From JAFGHJ01 sp964418485 (GTDB taxonomy: Bacteria > Hydrothermota > UBA3072), in assembly GCA_964418485.1 (NCBI GenBank), contig CAYQMH010000002.1:1-64000 (forward strand): a stretch of 64,000 nucleotides of DNA, in the 5' to 3' direction. The position numbers were made by a program, and so were the translations under genes. Below, piece by piece: positions 7,820 to 15,591 of this stretch (positions are counted from its first letter, which is position 1; the number at the start of each line of letters is the position of its first letter). The notes beneath the pieces were generated by a model. That model was not told where the DNA came from. It saw nothing but the letters and a program-made list of their open reading frames with translations, and made no database searches.

Positions 7820-9001
7820 ATGCAAGGTAAATATTTAGATAGAAAATTGCATAAAGATATTGTAGATTATTTAGGAGCTTTTCCTGTTGTGGCGATTCTT
7901 GGGGCGAGGCAGGTAGGAAAATCTACTCTCGCGAAGATGATTTCGTTAGAGTTTAACAATTATCTTTATCTTGATTTAGAAAAGCCTTCGGATTTTAGGA
8001 AGCTTTCCGAGCCGGAGATTTTTTTTGAAGCTCACAGTGATAAACTTATTTGTCTTGATGAGATTCAACGAATTCCTGATCTTTTTTCTGTTTTGAGGGG
8101 TGTGGTTGACCGGAATGACCGGAACGGGCAATTTTTAATTCTTGGTTCGGCTTCGCGCGATTTGATAAGGCAAAGTTCCGAAACGCTCGCGGGCAGAATA
8201 ATTTATTTGGAACTTACTCCGTTTCTTTTTTCGGAAGTCGAGAGCGTTGATGGTAAAAAGGGAGAGTTGCTTCGTAAATACTGGCTAAGAGGTGGTTTTC
8301 CCAGAAGTTTTCTTGCTGAAGATGAGAAATTTTCTTTTGTGTGGAGAGAGAATTTTATTAGTACATTTCTTGAAAGAGATATCCCTCAGCTCAATTTTAG
8401 TATACCTGCGGAAACTCTCCATAGATTGTGGAAAATGTGCGCTCATAATCATGGGCAGCTTTTAAATTCTTCTAAATTAGGAGAGGCAATCGGCGTGAGT
8501 CATACGACGATCAGGTCATATATAGATATTCTATCGCAAACTTTTATGCTCAGGGTTTTGTTTCCGCTGGAAGCTAATGTGAAAAAACGACTTATTAAGT
8601 CGCCTAAAGTATATATAAGGGATTGCGGAATTCTTCATGCTTTGCTTGAAATAGAAACTTTTGATGATTTGTTGGGGCATCCGGTTTATGGTTTATCGTG
8701 GGAAGGTATGGCGATGGAGAATATTATAACCGAGTTATCGGATTGGAATTTCGCGTTTTATAGGACATCAGCCGGGGCTGAAATGGATCTTGTAATGATG
8801 AAAGGGAGAAAGTGGGTTGGAGTAGAGTTTAAGGCTTCGGTTTCTCCTCAGGTTTCCAGAGGATTTTGGAACGCGATTGACGATCTTAAATTAGGAGAAG
8901 TATGGATAATTTCTCCGGTTGAAGAACAGTATGCGATAAAAGAGGGAGTAAAGGTATCTCCGTTAGGTCATTTTATTTCCGCGATAAAGAAAAGGGTGTA
9001 G
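7820..9001 (+). CDS. AAA family ATPase with DUF4143 C-terminus
   Basis: A 393-residue protein of the common AAA_14/DUF4143 family. Walker A is GARQVGKST (about 29-37), Walker B is LICLDEIQ (about 76-83), and sensor-like SAS is in LILGSASRD (about 107). A winged-helix section (LNSSKLGEAIGVSHTTIRSYIDIL) follows. The C-terminal DUF4143 part ends in a PD-(D/E)XK-like pattern, GAEMDLV...WVGVEFKAS (about 316-340). Members are widespread, often near mobile or defence genes; their cellular role is not established. Single gene with its own promoter, lying among toxin-antitoxin modules. Confidence 0.88.
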   Translation: MQGKYLDRKLHKDIVDYLGAFPVVAILGARQVGKSTLAKMISLEFNNYLYLDLEKPSDFRKLSEPEIFFEAHSDKLICLDEIQRIPDLFSVLRGVVDRNDRNGQFLILGSASRDLIRQSSETLAGRIIYLELTPFLFSEVESVDGKKGELLRKYWLRGGFPRSFLAEDEKFSFVWRENFISTFLERDIPQLNFSIPAETLHRLWKMCAHNHGQLLNSSKLGEAIGVSHTTIRSYIDILSQTFMLRVLFPLEANVKKRLIKSPKVYIRDCGILHALLEIETFDDLLGHPVYGLSWEGMAMENIITELSDWNFAFYRTSAGAEMDLVMMKGRKWVGVEFKASVSPQVSRGFWNAIDDLKLGEVWIISPVEEQYAIKEGVKVSPLGHFISAIKKRV

Positions 9002-9029
9002 GACGAAAACTCCCAAATTAATTTCACGC

Positions 9030-9220
9030 AGAAACACAGACGACACGGAAAAAATGTTTTATTTAACCACGAAATATACGAAAAACACTAAACTTTTTAT
9101 TACATTTTTTATAAAACCCAACTCATCCCAAAGATAGGAACAACAAATAACACGAATAGCACAAATGAATTGGGACGTAGATAAACGCAGATATGCAGGA
9201 TTTTTTGATTGTCGTTTTTC
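9030..9220 (+). repeat. dispersed intergenic repeat, copy B
   Basis: Modules in order: CACGCAGAAACACAGAC, AACCACGAAATATACGAAAAACAC, 'AAAACCCAACTCATCCCAAAGATAGGAACAAC' type block, CACGAATAGCACAAATG, then GGGACGTAGATAAACGCAG. The same block appears inverted at 13540-13680. Confidence 0.7.
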
Positions 9221-9270
9221 GTAAAGCCTTATGCCGAAGACCGAAATTGTAATCTTGCCCGAAAGTAAAC

Positions 9271-9309
9271 CGGCTCAGAATCCTAAAAAGGAATCCTGAG
9301 CCGATTTTT
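9271..9309 (+). terminator. hairpin with T-tract
   Basis: CGGCTCAGAATCCT / AGGAATCCTGAGCCG form a stem with one bulge and an AAAA loop, followed by ATTTTTA. It could end transcripts from the ATPase gene 270 nt upstream, though the distance is large. Confidence 0.5.
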
Positions 9310-9345
9310 AACTGCTAATTACCTTCTCTTTTTTTTGTTTTTTTT

Positions 9346-9600
9346 GACTCAGGACTCGCGGGCGTGTTGCCCAAAACCAATAGAATAAAATAACACAGTT
9401 CACATTGTCATTGCGAACTCTTCTTCACGCCTTTCCACCGTGACGCAATCTCCACGTATAGCTTGCAATTAAGCCCTTTAATTTTATCACAAGAGATTAC
9501 TTCGCGAAAGTCGAGCAAGAGGACAAATTCGCAAAGACATTACTTTGGATAGCGAAAAGCCTTTCGGCAACACGCCCTCGCGACTCACGACTCCTGACTC
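9346..9600. repeat. 255-bp composite palindromic element
   Basis: Outer arms GACTCAGGACTCGC...GGCGTGTTGCC (9346-9371) and GGCAACACGCC...CGACTCCTGACTC (9566-9600) are imperfect inverted repeats. Inside is a second palindrome of the GTCATTGCGA type: TGTCATTGCGAA (9409-9420), GCAATCTC (9446-9453), GAGATTACTTCGCG (about 9503-9516), TTCGCAAAGACA (about 9529-9540). It looks like a non-coding repeat unit, ending 3 bp before the stop codon of the next gene. Confidence 0.6.
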
Positions 9601-9603
9601 TTT

Positions 9604-11736
9604 TCATTTAAGTAATATCATCTTACGTTTTTTCTCAAAATCACCTGCTTTGAAAGTGTAGAAGTATATTCCCCGGGGAGCTTGTGTTCCCACGCTTGTT
9701 TTGCCATCCCAGCTAACCTGTTTATATCCTGCGGATTGTTTGGCATTAACCAGTGTTTGTATTCTCTGCCCGATTAAGTTATAAATATCGAGTTGTACAG
9801 CTACATCTTTCGGTAATCCGTATTTGATTATTGTGCTTGTCGCAAAGGGGTTGGGATAGTTCTGGGAACAGCTGAATACTTTCGGGATACTGTCCGTTGG
9901 TTCATCTTTTTTAGGAGTTTTTATTTTTTTTGGTTTAGATCTTTTCATTGAACTCATACCCCCACCTCCGCCTCCATATAGTGGATTAGTCGCCGCATAA
10001 AAATATCCGCCTTCTTCGACTCTAAATCCAGGTTTTAGACTGATTTTATTTCCTGCTTCCATTGCGACTTTACCTCCGTTTGAACCATTGCCTTTTATCC
10101 TGAAATCATTTGCTGATATGGAATCCATTGCCTGGTAGGTTTTAGTTTCGTTTGTGTCGATCATTGTCATTGGTATGATTTGGTTACCAGGTTTTAGTAT
10201 GTGATTTTGTATTGTGTAGTAAGCGGGATAAGGATCATCATTGGGGTCTATCACTGAGGTGACATCAGGTAGACGCGATCTCAAGTATTCGGGAGGTTTG
10301 TAAACTGTATATTCTATATTACCGAATCTTATTATTGGTGGATAGTATCTTTTATGTATGGTATTATCAGCGCAGAAAAAGAACACTTTGAGATTATTTA
10401 AGAAATCCGGGGTATTTATGACACTATCTAATAGTCCCTCGTATCTTGTAGCCTGACTATCTGGGTTATGTGCTCGTCCTATTTCTTCAGCCCAGCAGTC
10501 GAATACTGTTAAGGTATCGTCAATCGCTAAAGCTGTAACTGTGTCTTTATACATAAGAGGTCCGCCGTTGTATATTATTATATCATGCGCATTCTGCTTT
10601 CTATTATAAAGAACTACTGTATCTTCAATTTTTAAAAAAGTATCGATTCTTATTATATCTGGCTCCTTCCAAGCCCACATTGCCCAAACAGTATCCCAAA
10701 AAACTTCTCCACTATCACAGGAGTAAGTAACGCAACTTGTATTAGTCTTAATATAATCTTTTCTGCCTCTTTCTGCTCTGACAGGATCGGCATTCTGAAT
10801 GCCGGTCTCAGTAATCCATATAGGTTTGCCTTTTCCGCCGGTATTTGCTTTTAATATTGAATCTAATTCTCTTGTGTATTTCATAAAATTAGGTGTATTA
10901 TTGTATATATGATGAGAGACAACATCTATACTGTCTAAACCAATGGATTCGATAAGATCTTTTACGGCCTCTTCCCAGTTAACATATTCTTTTGTATCAA
11001 ATTTACCCTTAAATTCAAGTATAGTATCACCAACTGGCTCCTCGTAATTTGTTGTATCGTAGTACTTCCACTCAAAAGTTCCTTCATCACTTGTCATACA
11101 TAGACCAACAATTTTGGCTGTGGAATCCGCAGATTTTAATGCCGTCCATGTATAATCATACATTTCGACATACTGATCGGGAGTACCCAGGAAATAGCCT
11201 CCATAAGGTTCATTTGAGAATTGCCAGTATTTTATTGGTGTAAGATTTTCTAAGCCTGGCATATCATTTATCCCATCTCCATCATATCTTTCGACAAGTG
11301 TGTCTACATAATCTTGATAATCGTCCCAATGATCAGGATCAGGAGGATAACGATATCTATTTTCCCAGCTTAAAGGCTCCGCTTCGGGATGACTGGCCCA
11401 GCCTGCTGTGTAACCTATTGAAGGAAGTAAATGTAAGCCCCTCTCTCCACACCATTTTACAAGGGAATCTTCAGTCTCAAAATCCCATTTATCTTCATCC
11501 CAGTTATCTGGTTGAACATTACACCATCTGAAAGCGTATTGCGCTCTCCACCATTTTATCCCGGCCTGAGCGCACAAATTCATCGTTGTTTTGTACTTTT
11601 GTTGATATTCTCCATTTTTAGTGAGAGTGTCGTGGTATTCGTAGACAGTACGATTCATTCCAAAAGGAAATAGTTCATCGCCACTGAAAAGCGAAAGACT
11701 AAAAGAAAAGATTATAAGTATAATAAAATTTTTCAT
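9604..11736 (-). CDS. secreted clan-A glycoside-hydrolase-like protein with C-terminal sorting module
   Basis: A 710-residue paralogue of the 502-aa protein at 3968-5476. Signal peptide at 1-20; (beta/alpha)8-type domain with acid/base Glu176 (FSNEPYG) and nucleophile Glu310 (WITETGI). A linker with a GGGGGG tract follows (about 592-597). The last ~80 residues form a FlgD-Ig/T9SS type A-like module: SQNYPNPFATSTIIKYGLP, VQLDIYNLIGQRI, SWDGKTSVG, GIYFYTFKAGDFEKKRKMILLK. Such modules direct export and cell-surface attachment in FCB bacteria. The start lies 35 nt after the stop of the fibre-like gene, so the two are probably co-transcribed surface proteins. Substrate unknown. Confidence 0.75.
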   Translation of the reverse strand: MKNFIILIIFSFSLSLFSGDELFPFGMNRTVYEYHDTLTKNGEYQQKYKTTMNLCAQAGIKWWRAQYAFRWCNVQPDNWDEDKWDFETEDSLVKWCGERGLHLLPSIGYTAGWASHPEAEPLSWENRYRYPPDPDHWDDYQDYVDTLVERYDGDGINDMPGLENLTPIKYWQFSNEPYGGYFLGTPDQYVEMYDYTWTALKSADSTAKIVGLCMTSDEGTFEWKYYDTTNYEEPVGDTILEFKGKFDTKEYVNWEEAVKDLIESIGLDSIDVVSHHIYNNTPNFMKYTRELDSILKANTGGKGKPIWITETGIQNADPVRAERGRKDYIKTNTSCVTYSCDSGEVFWDTVWAMWAWKEPDIIRIDTFLKIEDTVVLYNRKQNAHDIIIYNGGPLMYKDTVTALAIDDTLTVFDCWAEEIGRAHNPDSQATRYEGLLDSVINTPDFLNNLKVFFFCADNTIHKRYYPPIIRFGNIEYTVYKPPEYLRSRLPDVTSVIDPNDDPYPAYYTIQNHILKPGNQIIPMTMIDTNETKTYQAMDSISANDFRIKGNGSNGGKVAMEAGNKISLKPGFRVEEGGYFYAATNPLYGGGGGGMSSMKRSKPKKIKTPKKDEPTDSIPKVFSCSQNYPNPFATSTIIKYGLPKDVAVQLDIYNLIGQRIQTLVNAKQSAGYKQVSWDGKTSVGTQAPRGIYFYTFKAGDFEKKRKMILLK

Positions 11737-11771
11737 AATTCCTCACTTGGATATATAAAGATTACCATCTT

Positions 11772-13067
11772 TTAATTTTCTAACGCGGATATCCTTTTTT
11801 CCAAACTTCCATTAGCTTTCCTTAGCTCCTCGTTTTCTTTCTTTAAACCAATAACATAGAGTGTCAATTCTTCAATCTTTTCCAGAAGTTTTGCCTGCAT
11901 TTCACCAACTTTTATCCCGCTTTTGAGTACTACTTCTTCTTTTGGGATACCCGGCAGACTTTTGTTGCTTTTGATATGTTTTTCGAGTTTATCAAGAGGC
12001 ATTAATTTATAATTGTCCGCGAATACAAAATCAGACCAGTTACTTTCTACGGTTATTTCCTTTGTTCTTATGTGACCGTTAACGGCAAGTTTGTAATTAC
12101 CGGGATTAATCGTCCCGATGCCAACATTGCCAGAAATCTTTTGGACAAATAAACCCTTTTCTCCGTCGTTATCATTCCCTCGAATCAAAACTCCTTGTGC
12201 TCCAGCAATAATTCCATACTTATTATCTGTGTTCCTTAAATAAAGTTTCGGATAACAATCTGAGTCTTCAGTATTAATAATTAAACGTGCATCGGCATCT
12301 GTTCGGTAAATTTGTACATCTCCGCCTTCTACTTCTAATTTTTCATCAGGATCATCCGTTCCGATTCCGACATTGCCTGTTATTACAGAATTTCCTTGGA
12401 CGTGTAATTGTTCCGTAGGATCATCCGTCCCGATACCGACACGACCTGACGGGTCCACAGTAATGGCAAGTCGGTCGAATCCTCCTCCAATCCCATAAAA
12501 TTTTAGACCACCATAACCAGCCTGATATCCTTGTATTGATGCGCTTCCAAAGTACATTCTATTATTAAGAGGAATTTTTATATCGCCGTTCACTTCCAGT
12601 TTCTTTTCGGGATCCGTCGTCCCGATGCCGACTTTGCCTGTTATTATAGAATTTCCCGCAACGTGTAATTGTTCCGTAGGATCATCCGTTCCGATACCTA
12701 CATTGCCGGAAAAATAACCTTTTCCAACGAAATAACCACCATATCCATTTGAATTTTCACTTTTTCCAAAAAGAGCCATGCCGTTACTTGTTTTTACTCT
12801 TCCATATACGCCAATTGAATTATCTTCATAGTAAGAATCGGTTTTAGTGTTATAACCGTAAATGGCAGATCGATTCTCCTCCTCCGTTGGTCCAGCTGCG
12901 CTCCATTGTACATGCAATTTGCTGTTTGGATTCGTTACTCCGACACCGACCTTATCCGAACTTGTTGTTAATCTTACTTTAGAACCATCGTCAGTCCAGC
13001 CGTTCTCTCCATAACTGACCATACTAACCAACAACAATACGAGTACTACAACACTTAATTTTTTCAT
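11772..13067 (-). CDS. surface fibre-like protein with GIGT repeats and coiled-coil end
   Basis: A 431-residue secreted protein: signal peptide (MKKLSVVVLVLLLVSMVSYG), then repeats of the type VGIGTDDPTEQLHVxGNSxITG (six or so between residues 40 and 340). The C-terminus has DFVFADNYKLMPLDKLEKHI and SLPGIPKEEVVLKSGIKVGEM, then a coiled coil (EELTLYVIGLKKENEELRKANGSLEKRISALE). This architecture is that of tail-fibre-like proteins of Bacteroidota and relatives, which trimerise; some family members carry an S74 chaperone domain, which is not complete here. It likely forms a trimeric fibre on the cell surface. A promoter lies at 13127-13155 and the sorting-domain hydrolase follows. Confidence 0.75.
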   Translation of the reverse strand: MKKLSVVVLVLLLVSMVSYGENGWTDDGSKVRLTTSSDKVGVGVTNPNSKLHVQWSAAGPTEEENRSAIYGYNTKTDSYYEDNSIGVYGRVKTSNGMALFGKSENSNGYGGYFVGKGYFSGNVGIGTDDPTEQLHVAGNSIITGKVGIGTTDPEKKLEVNGDIKIPLNNRMYFGSASIQGYQAGYGGLKFYGIGGGFDRLAITVDPSGRVGIGTDDPTEQLHVQGNSVITGNVGIGTDDPDEKLEVEGGDVQIYRTDADARLIINTEDSDCYPKLYLRNTDNKYGIIAGAQGVLIRGNDNDGEKGLFVQKISGNVGIGTINPGNYKLAVNGHIRTKEITVESNWSDFVFADNYKLMPLDKLEKHIKSNKSLPGIPKEEVVLKSGIKVGEMQAKLLEKIEELTLYVIGLKKENEELRKANGSLEKRISALEN

Positions 13068-13126
13068 ACTTTTCCTCCTTTTTTGTTTTGAGTATTAATT
13101 TAACCTAACAACAATAGTCTTTTTTT

Positions 13127-13155
13127 AGTATAAGAAAAATAGAGTATAATGTCAA
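13127..13155 (-). promoter_or_regulatory. promoter of the fibre-hydrolase operon
   Basis: Minus strand TTGACA (13150-13155), 17-bp spacer, TATACT (13127-13132), about 60 nt before the ATG at 13067. An AGGAGG-like SD lies just before the ATG. Confidence 0.65.
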
Positions 13156-13240
13156 TATAAAAATTTTTGTTATATAAAAAGCCGATATTTGTGGATGGTA
13201 GTTTACTCAAGGTTGTGAATAATTTAGTCATAAGTCATTG

Positions 13241-13349
13241 GAGGCTGTGCCAAAACCCTCTTTTTCGCAATTTGCAGAAAACTAAGTTCTTGTTTTTCAA
13301 AGGCTTATTTTTTAGAAATCCGTTAAATTTGGACTTTTGGCACAGCCTC
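13241..13349. mobile_element. 109-bp MITE, copy 2
   Basis: Same 15-bp terminal inverted repeat and 109-bp length as copy 1, differing from it by only a handful of bases. Flanked by ATTG duplications (13237-13240, 13350-13353). Removing the element and one ATTG restores a 'AGTCATTGGTCGCTAGTCACTGGTC' type tract that also occurs uninterrupted at 29373-29408. Confidence 0.92.
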
Positions 13350-13375
13350 ATTGGTCGCTAGTCACTGGTCAAAAA

Positions 13376-13690
13376 CAACAAAAGAATCCGTGTTTATCCG
13401 TGTAAATCCATGGCAATATAATAGATTCTTCGAATCCAAGTTGAATTGTTGAATAGGAAAATAGTTGAATTATTTCCCATTTCCCATTTTTCAATTTTTC
13501 TAATTCGTTTGTGGGGGTGGGTTTTAAACAGTAAAAATATCCTGTTAATCTGTGTTCATCTGCGTCCCAATTCATTTGTGCTATTCGTGAGATTTGTTGT
13601 TCCTATCTTTGGGATGGGTTGGGTTTTTAAAAAACATAATAAAAAGTTTAGTGTATTTAGTGGTTAAATAGATTGGTTTTTTCGCTCTGT
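13376..13690 (-). repeat. dispersed intergenic repeat, copy C (inverted)
   Basis: Reads as the reverse of copy B: AATCCGTGTTTATCCGTG, TGTGTTCATCTGCGTCCCAA, TTGTGCTATTCGTGAG, TTGTTGTTCCTATCTTTGGG, then GTGTATTTAGTGGTTAAA and CTCTGTGGTTAAA. A 'tcccatttcccatttttcaatttttc' tract (13477-13502) also matches one at 3801-3828 in reverse. No gene seen in 13350-13725. Confidence 0.7.
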
Positions 13691-13725
13691 GGTTAAACAA
13701 TGGTAGTAGTTTGAATATAGTATTC

Positions 13726-13753
13726 TTGACATTGTAATATATTTAGTTATTTT
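13726..13753 (+). promoter_or_regulatory. promoter of MNT/HEPN pair, probably leaderless
   Basis: TTGACA (13726-13731), 16-bp spacer, TATTTT (13748-13753). The ATG at 13762 is 8 nt after the -10 box, where the transcript should begin, and there is no Shine-Dalgarno. Confidence 0.5.
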
Positions 13754-13761
13754 GTAATTAA

Positions 13762-14103
13762 ATGGATAAACATTTAGATTACTTAAATAAAAAGGAAAAA
13801 GAAACAGTAAACTCTTTCATTGAAGATTTGAGGAGAGAATTAGGAGATTATATAATTAAAGTGCGGCTTTTTGGGTCTAAAGTCCGGGGTGATTTTGAGG
13901 AGTATTCGGATATAGATATATTTATCCTCGTCAAAGACAAAAAAGATATACGGGATAAAATAAGTGATATAGCTGCTGAATATTTCTTTAGATACGAGAT
14001 TCCTATCTCGCCTGTGGTTTATAGTTTATCAGAATATCAGAAGAATAAGGAATTGGGTTCGTTTTTCTTTGAAGAGATAGAAAAAGAAGGAATTCTTTTG
14101 TGA
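13762..14103 (+). CDS. minimal nucleotidyltransferase (MNT) antitoxin
   Basis: A 113-residue protein with the pol-beta superfamily signature GSKVRGDFEEYSDIDIFIL (about 36-54). The GS and the D-x-D pair provide nucleotide and metal binding; the third acidic residue is less clear. In HEPN/MNT modules this partner AMPylates the HEPN toxin. It overlaps the HEPN gene by 4 nt (GTGA). ATG at 13762 is chosen because it follows the -10 box by the distance expected of a leaderless start. Confidence 0.85.
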   Translation: MDKHLDYLNKKEKETVNSFIEDLRRELGDYIIKVRLFGSKVRGDFEEYSDIDIFILVKDKKDIRDKISDIAAEYFFRYEIPISPVVYSLSEYQKNKELGSFFFEEIEKEGILL

Positions 14104-14504
14104 GTCGAAAAGCCTTAGCTGATTATAGAATCGAAAGAGCGAAGGAAATATTGGTAGAAGCAAAAGATACTCTTAAACAGAAGCACTATAAACTTTCTGT
14201 TAACAGAAGTTACTACGCAATGTTTACTGCAGCAAAAGCTTTACTTGCATTAAAAGAAAAAGATTCCTCAAAACGTTCCGGGGTCATTTCTTTATTTAGC
14301 AGGTATATCATTAAAAACGATTTATTTCCTAAAAAACTTAGTAAATATTTGCCAAAAGCCAAAGATTTAAGAGAAGACGCTGATTACGTTGATTTTATAA
14401 ATATTACTAAAGATGACGCGATTTTGCAGTTGGAAAGAGCTGCAGAATTTATTGAAGAAGCTGAAAGAACTCTTTCGAAAATGATTAATAAGCCGGAAAA
14501 GTAA
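14100..14504 (+). CDS. HEPN-domain protein, partner of MNT
   Basis: A 134-residue all-helical HEPN protein (COG1895 type). The signature NRSYYAMFTAAKALL (about 35-49) contains the arginine of the R-x(4-6)-H ribonuclease motif, but the position usually held by His in R-x6-H is Thr, and the later KHSGV-type His is Arg (KRSGVISLF). The toxin may thus be inactive, act by another route, or serve only as substrate/partner of the MNT protein. GTG start overlaps the MNT stop. Compare the second module at 56259-56893, where the motif is intact. Confidence 0.78.
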   Translation: MSRKALADYRIERAKEILVEAKDTLKQKHYKLSVNRSYYAMFTAAKALLALKEKDSSKRSGVISLFSRYIIKNDLFPKKLSKYLPKAKDLREDADYVDFINITKDDAILQLERAAEFIEEAERTLSKMINKPEK

Positions 14505-14554
14505 AGTAATAGGTCGGTCGAAGGATCGCCGATGGCTTAAGGCAGGCAAAAAAG

Positions 14555-14735
14555 AAAAAATTCGTGCTATTCGTGTAATTCCATTTGAAGTAAATAAAAT
14601 ATCAAAAAGTAAAAAGCAAAATGACAGATAAAAATTTAAAATAATACCTTGCCCTACCGCACATAACTAAAAAATATTTGTGTGATTTGTGCTATTTGTT
14701 GTTCCTGTCTTTGAGATGGGTTGGGTTTAGCGGAA
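14555..14735 (-). repeat. dispersed intergenic repeat, copy D
   Basis: Contains TTCGTGCTATTCGTGTAATT, a 'caaaaagtaaaaagcaaaatgacag' tract (14601-14626, also at 27988-28012), TTGTGTGATTTGTGCTATTT, GTTGTTCCTGTCTTTGAGAT and GGTTTAGCGGAAAGCG. No gene in 14505-14895. Confidence 0.65.
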
Positions 14736-14739
14736 AGCG

Positions 14740-14848
14740 GAGGCTGTGCCAAAACCCCCTTTTTTGCAAATCGCAGAAAATTAAGTTATTGCTTTTCAAA
14801 AACTTATTTTTTGCAAATTCGTTAATTTTGGACTTTTGTCACAGCCTC
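14740..14848. mobile_element. 109-bp MITE, copy 3 (diverged)
   Basis: Same length and termini, with one mismatch in the right inverted repeat (CTTTTGTCACAGCCTC) and several internal changes, so it is an older insertion. Flanked by AGCG duplications (14736-14739, 14849-14852). Its surroundings (TTTAGCGG...GGATAGCCGATTATC) are the reverse complement of those of copy 1, i.e. both sit in the same older repeat. Confidence 0.9.
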
Positions 14849-14895
14849 AGCGGTCAGCGGATAGCCGATTATCTTTGTGTTTTTTGTTTGGGGTG

Positions 14896-15591
14896 TTAGT
14901 AAACCTTCCCAATCCGTTTCCAACGGACTTTTCTGAAGAATGAAATTATAGGAACTTCGGATTTCCATGACCAGTAAATTAATAGAGGAGTTCCGGATAT
15001 GTTGTCGATTGATACCGGTCCCCAGAATCTCGAATCATCGGATTCATCTCTGTTATCGCCCATAGCGAAAATATATCCCTCTGGGACGACTATGGGCCCA
15101 AAATTATCCCTTACATAGGGATAATTCATTAATTTTCTTTCTTCCCATAAATTTTGAAGTTGTGCATTTTCTATAGTAAGAGGGGGATATTCTTTTGGAT
15201 CCCTGTGAGAGATATAATCCGCGTTTATGTCTTCGCCGTTTATGAAAAGAGTTTTGTGTTCTATGTAAACCGTATCTCCTTCTACGGCGGCACATCTTTT
15301 TACGAAATTCGTGTTTTTAAATATGCCGTCACCGCCCAGGGGATAGCGGAATACAATAATTTCGCCTTTTTTTGGGTTATTTATTCTGAGTAAATATTTG
15401 TCTGTAAAGGGTAGTTTTATACCGTACTTGAGTCTATTTACGATTAAAAAATCGCCGATAAGAATAGTATCTTTCATCGAGCCGGTAGGCACATTGAAGG
15501 TTTGAACCACAAAACCGCGTAGAAAAAGAATTATGCCTATTGCTATAATCCAGGATTTAACTTCTTTCCATATTTTTTGTTTGTCTGTCAT
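14896..15591 (-). CDS. lepB: signal peptidase I
   Basis: Cleaves signal peptides of exported proteins at the outer face of the inner membrane. About 231 residues: one N-terminal transmembrane segment (SWIIAIGIILFLRGFVVQTF), catalytic Ser in VPTGSMKDTI, catalytic Lys in FVKRCAAVEGD, and the box E motif MGDNRDESDDSRFWGPV. The start ATG at 15591 overlaps the secA stop as ATGA and is preferred over an in-frame ATG at 15612 that lies inside secA. It closes a minus-strand operon ending in protein export genes secA-lepB. Confidence 0.93.
   Translation of the reverse strand: MTDKQKIWKEVKSWIIAIGIILFLRGFVVQTFNVPTGSMKDTILIGDFLIVNRLKYGIKLPFTDKYLLRINNPKKGEIIVFRYPLGGDGIFKNTNFVKRCAAVEGDTVYIEHKTLFINGEDINADYISHRDPKEYPPLTIENAQLQNLWEERKLMNYPYVRDNFGPIVVPEGYIFAMGDNRDESDDSRFWGPVSIDNISGTPLLIYWSWKSEVPIISFFRKVRWKRIGKVY

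Noticed and set aside
13369..13667. Short reading frames on both strands around 13.4-13.7 kb
   Set aside because: They are translations of the dispersed repeat (copy C); no SD, no family, and the same DNA occurs inverted at 9 kb.
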